Below are positions 18,768 through 20,342 of a stretch of DNA of 20,342 bases, one piece after another (within the stretch, counting starts at the first letter, position 1; each line of letters begins with the position of its first letter). Below the pieces are notes generated by a model. The model saw only the letters and a list, made by a program, of their open reading frames with translations, searched no databases and was not told the DNA's origin. A program made the translations under genes and the position numbers. This DNA is from Euplotes aediculatus. Its lineage: Eukaryota; Ciliophora; Spirotrichea; Euplotida; Euplotidae. Location: assembly GCA_030463445.1 (NCBI GenBank), contig JAQGFW010005550.1:1-20342 (forward strand). Reading direction: 5' to 3'.

Positions 18768-19854
18768 TTAATCGAAGATTGCGTTGTCTAATAACTCAAT
18801 CATTTTATTGTTGAGATAGTCATCATTCGCTTGAAAATCATAAGTATATTTAAATTAGATTAACTTTTAAATATCAAGTTCTCTAAAAAATATTTTAATA
18901 AGAAATTTTAATTATCATAACTAAACCTTAGGCTGGTAAATAGCATTTTAAATACGATTGTAAGAATTAAATAAAAAGACAAGATAAGCAAAACAAAGCA
19001 TTAGACTAAATGCTTTAGACTTATCTTTTTTACCTGTATAGTCAAGATAGAAATCAACATATTCATAGTTTCTGTATTCTCTCATCAAAGTATACATATC
19101 ATCTAATTTACCAATTGTCTCATTGTATTTCTTCTCGCTGATTAATTCCTTAGTCTGTCTGATGAGCTCTATATAATACATAAGCATATTGAGATCTAGT
19201 GCATCTTAACTTGGTCTGAAGCCAAAGATATAGTTTTCAGTTAATTATTAAATTATCATTTTGAATATTAAATTACTTTTTTAAAGAAAAAATTACGTTA
19301 TTTTAGGCAACAATTTTAAAAAGATATTTCTAATAAATTCTGAAACACATAAATAAACTGAGTTTAACTATTTTCGCAAATCATTAAAGATGTGTAAATA
19401 AGAAATCGAAGCTGATTCACTTACTTAGTATTTTTGTTCTTTTATCAGGAGGGATGTCTTTAGTTTTGAGTCTAAAAAAGAAATAATTTTGAAACAATCA
19501 TTCAATTCGAATTAAAAAAGATTTATAAAGATTTCTCCTTTGTTGGATCGAACCAAAACAAGCCCAAAGCTAGAACCAAACGATTACCGACTGAACCAGT
19601 TTGGAACTAAACCAGAAGTCTGAATATTCTATATTCAGAATGGAATAATCCGTCTCTGGTTCAAGAAATCTCTTAAAGATTCTCGAGTTAAAGTTCGATT
19701 TTCATTTGTACTACCTTAACTTTGGAGTGATGAAATGATATAAATTTTGTTTCTTTCAAGAAAATTTTGCTTTCAGCAAATATCTAACCTTAATAACAGA
19801 AAAGCAGCTCTGAACACTAACTTTGAAGTTCTTCATATACAATTTAAATTCCAT
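18768..19854 (-). CDS. Small helical protein, four exons, unknown function
   Basis: Proposed exons 19854-19715, 19471-19425, 19195-19034 and 18829-18768 are phase-consistent and end in TAA. It starts at ATG 19854 (MEFKLYMKNFKVSVQSCF) and has one TGA as Trp (KFSWKKQ). The third exon is helical and charged (ELIRQTKELISEKKYNETIG, then KLDDMYTLMREYRNYEYV). The last junction uses an AAG acceptor, the third could use either CTAG or TTAAG, and the total is about 136 residues. The gene may continue into the TPR-like exons further downstream and so be one gene. No family recognised. Confidence 0.45.
19594..19661. repeat. GAACCA-rich tract with nested hairpin inside a proposed intron
   Basis: Between 19549 and 19616 the motif GAACCA/AACCAGA recurs several times in an unusually GC-rich patch. 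AACCAGA at 19610-19616 pairs with TCTGGTT at 19655-19661, and between them TCTGAATAT (19619-19627) pairs perfectly with ATATTCAGA (19631-19639) around a 3-nt loop. The patch lies in the 243-nt intron (19472-19714) of the proposed small gene. It could be an intron-hosted structured RNA or a protein-binding site. Confidence 0.5.
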
Positions 19855-20201
19855 ATCTCATATAACTCCCTAAACTCTATTTTAATGTGAGATTTATCCT
19901 TATTAATTTCTTAAATAATTTTATCAATAAATATTTGATTCTAAATTAAATGAAAATAGTGTTTATTTATCATAAATAAGAATTAAACTCTACATATTAT
20001 TAAATGTCAATGAATTTAAAATAATTAGCTAAATAAATCAGAGTCTGTACATCTCTTTCGTAATTAAATCTTTAAATTTAAATTTTAAGATTTTAAATTC
20101 TTTTTTAATGGAATTTTAATATCTGCTTTTAAATCAGAATTAATTTGGAAATAAACTTTAATAATTCAATATGATGATAAAGTTCTGATTAAATCATCAA
20201 A
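19855..20201. other. AT-rich spacer upstream of the small helical gene
   Basis: About 350 bp without a recognisable gene. It contains short AT palindromes (for example TTATTTA/TAAATAA around 19965-19980). If the gene at 18768-19854 starts at its ATG, this stretch holds its promoter and the 3' end of the next gene to the right. Confidence 0.5.
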
Positions 20202-20342
20202 CTAATTTTTGGACTTAAATAATATCAAAATATTTAAAAATTCTTTAATTGAGGTCAAAAAGTTACCTTTGGACAGTTCATTTGCTTTCTTTGGAGTTCT
20301 TAGTGATTCAAATAACTCATTTGTCAAAGTATAGTCTTGCTT
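20202..20342 (-). CDS. Partial minus-strand gene cut by the window edge
   Basis: An open frame enters from the right edge (KQDYTLTNELFESLRTPKKA, then NELSK). Either it uses the donor GTAAC after 20267 (phase 1), or it reads on through a more AT-driven tail to TAG at 20202. The segment up to 20267 has balanced composition and looks coding. Too short to assign; it does not join in phase to the first exon of the gene to its left. Confidence 0.45.
   Translation of the reverse strand, partial: KQDYTLTNELFESLRTPKKANELSKGNFLTSIKEFLNILILFKSKN

Noticed and set aside
19545-19565. tRNA-like GGTTCGATCC box on the minus strand
   Set aside because: The bases flanking the loop do not form a T-arm stem, and no acceptor or anticodon arm can be built around it.
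1-20342. CRISPR array, transposase, reverse transcriptase or virus-like element
   Set aside because: No regularly spaced direct repeats and no integrase, transposase, polymerase or capsid motifs were seen on either strand.

Overview
The window is the left end of a ciliate macronuclear (somatic) chromosome. It opens with 5.5 copies of the C4A4 telomere repeat, is very AT-rich, has small GT-AG introns (26 to about 270 nt), and reads UGA as a sense codon. Thirty-eight in-frame TGA codons lie in otherwise clean exons and sit in contexts that suit tryptophan; UAA and UAG act as stops. C4A4 telomeres are known from spirotrichs such as Oxytricha and Euplotes, but those lineages read UAR as Gln or UGA as Cys, so I do not name a genus. 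No telomere is seen at the right edge, so the chromosome continues.

Nearly all confident genes are on the minus strand, transcribed toward the telomere. (1) 164-3721 is an RPGRIP1/RPGRIP1L-type ciliary transition-zone protein: N-terminal coiled coil, two C2 domains, then a C-terminal run of EF-hands. Its stop lies about 120 bp from the telomere. (2) 4297-11892 is a 17-exon gene of about 1,980 codons with a eukaryotic SecA-type ATPase core, then an OTU-like piece, a TPR-like stretch, a hydrophobic segment and a second OTU-like region. (3) 13275-17072 is a nine-exon alpha-helical HEAT/ARM-like repeat region of about 1,100 residues. Its last exon can either stop or splice, in the correct phase, into the SecA gene across about 1.4 kb, so (2) and (3) may be one gene for a protein of more than 3,000 residues.

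The 1.4 kb gap (11893-13274) holds no recognisable gene but contains a 124-nt structured element: a perfect 16-bp inverted repeat enclosing three successive hairpins. From 17073 to the right end annotation is less certain: a possible small plus-strand gene, one or two small minus-strand genes with a TPR-like exon, a stretch that stays protein-like across in-frame UAA codons, and the partial end of another minus-strand gene.

Exon structures were worked out by hand from frame, phase and GT/AG signals. In the SecA and HEAT genes every accepted junction keeps phase, which is the main support for them. Family assignments are from remembered motifs; no database was searched.
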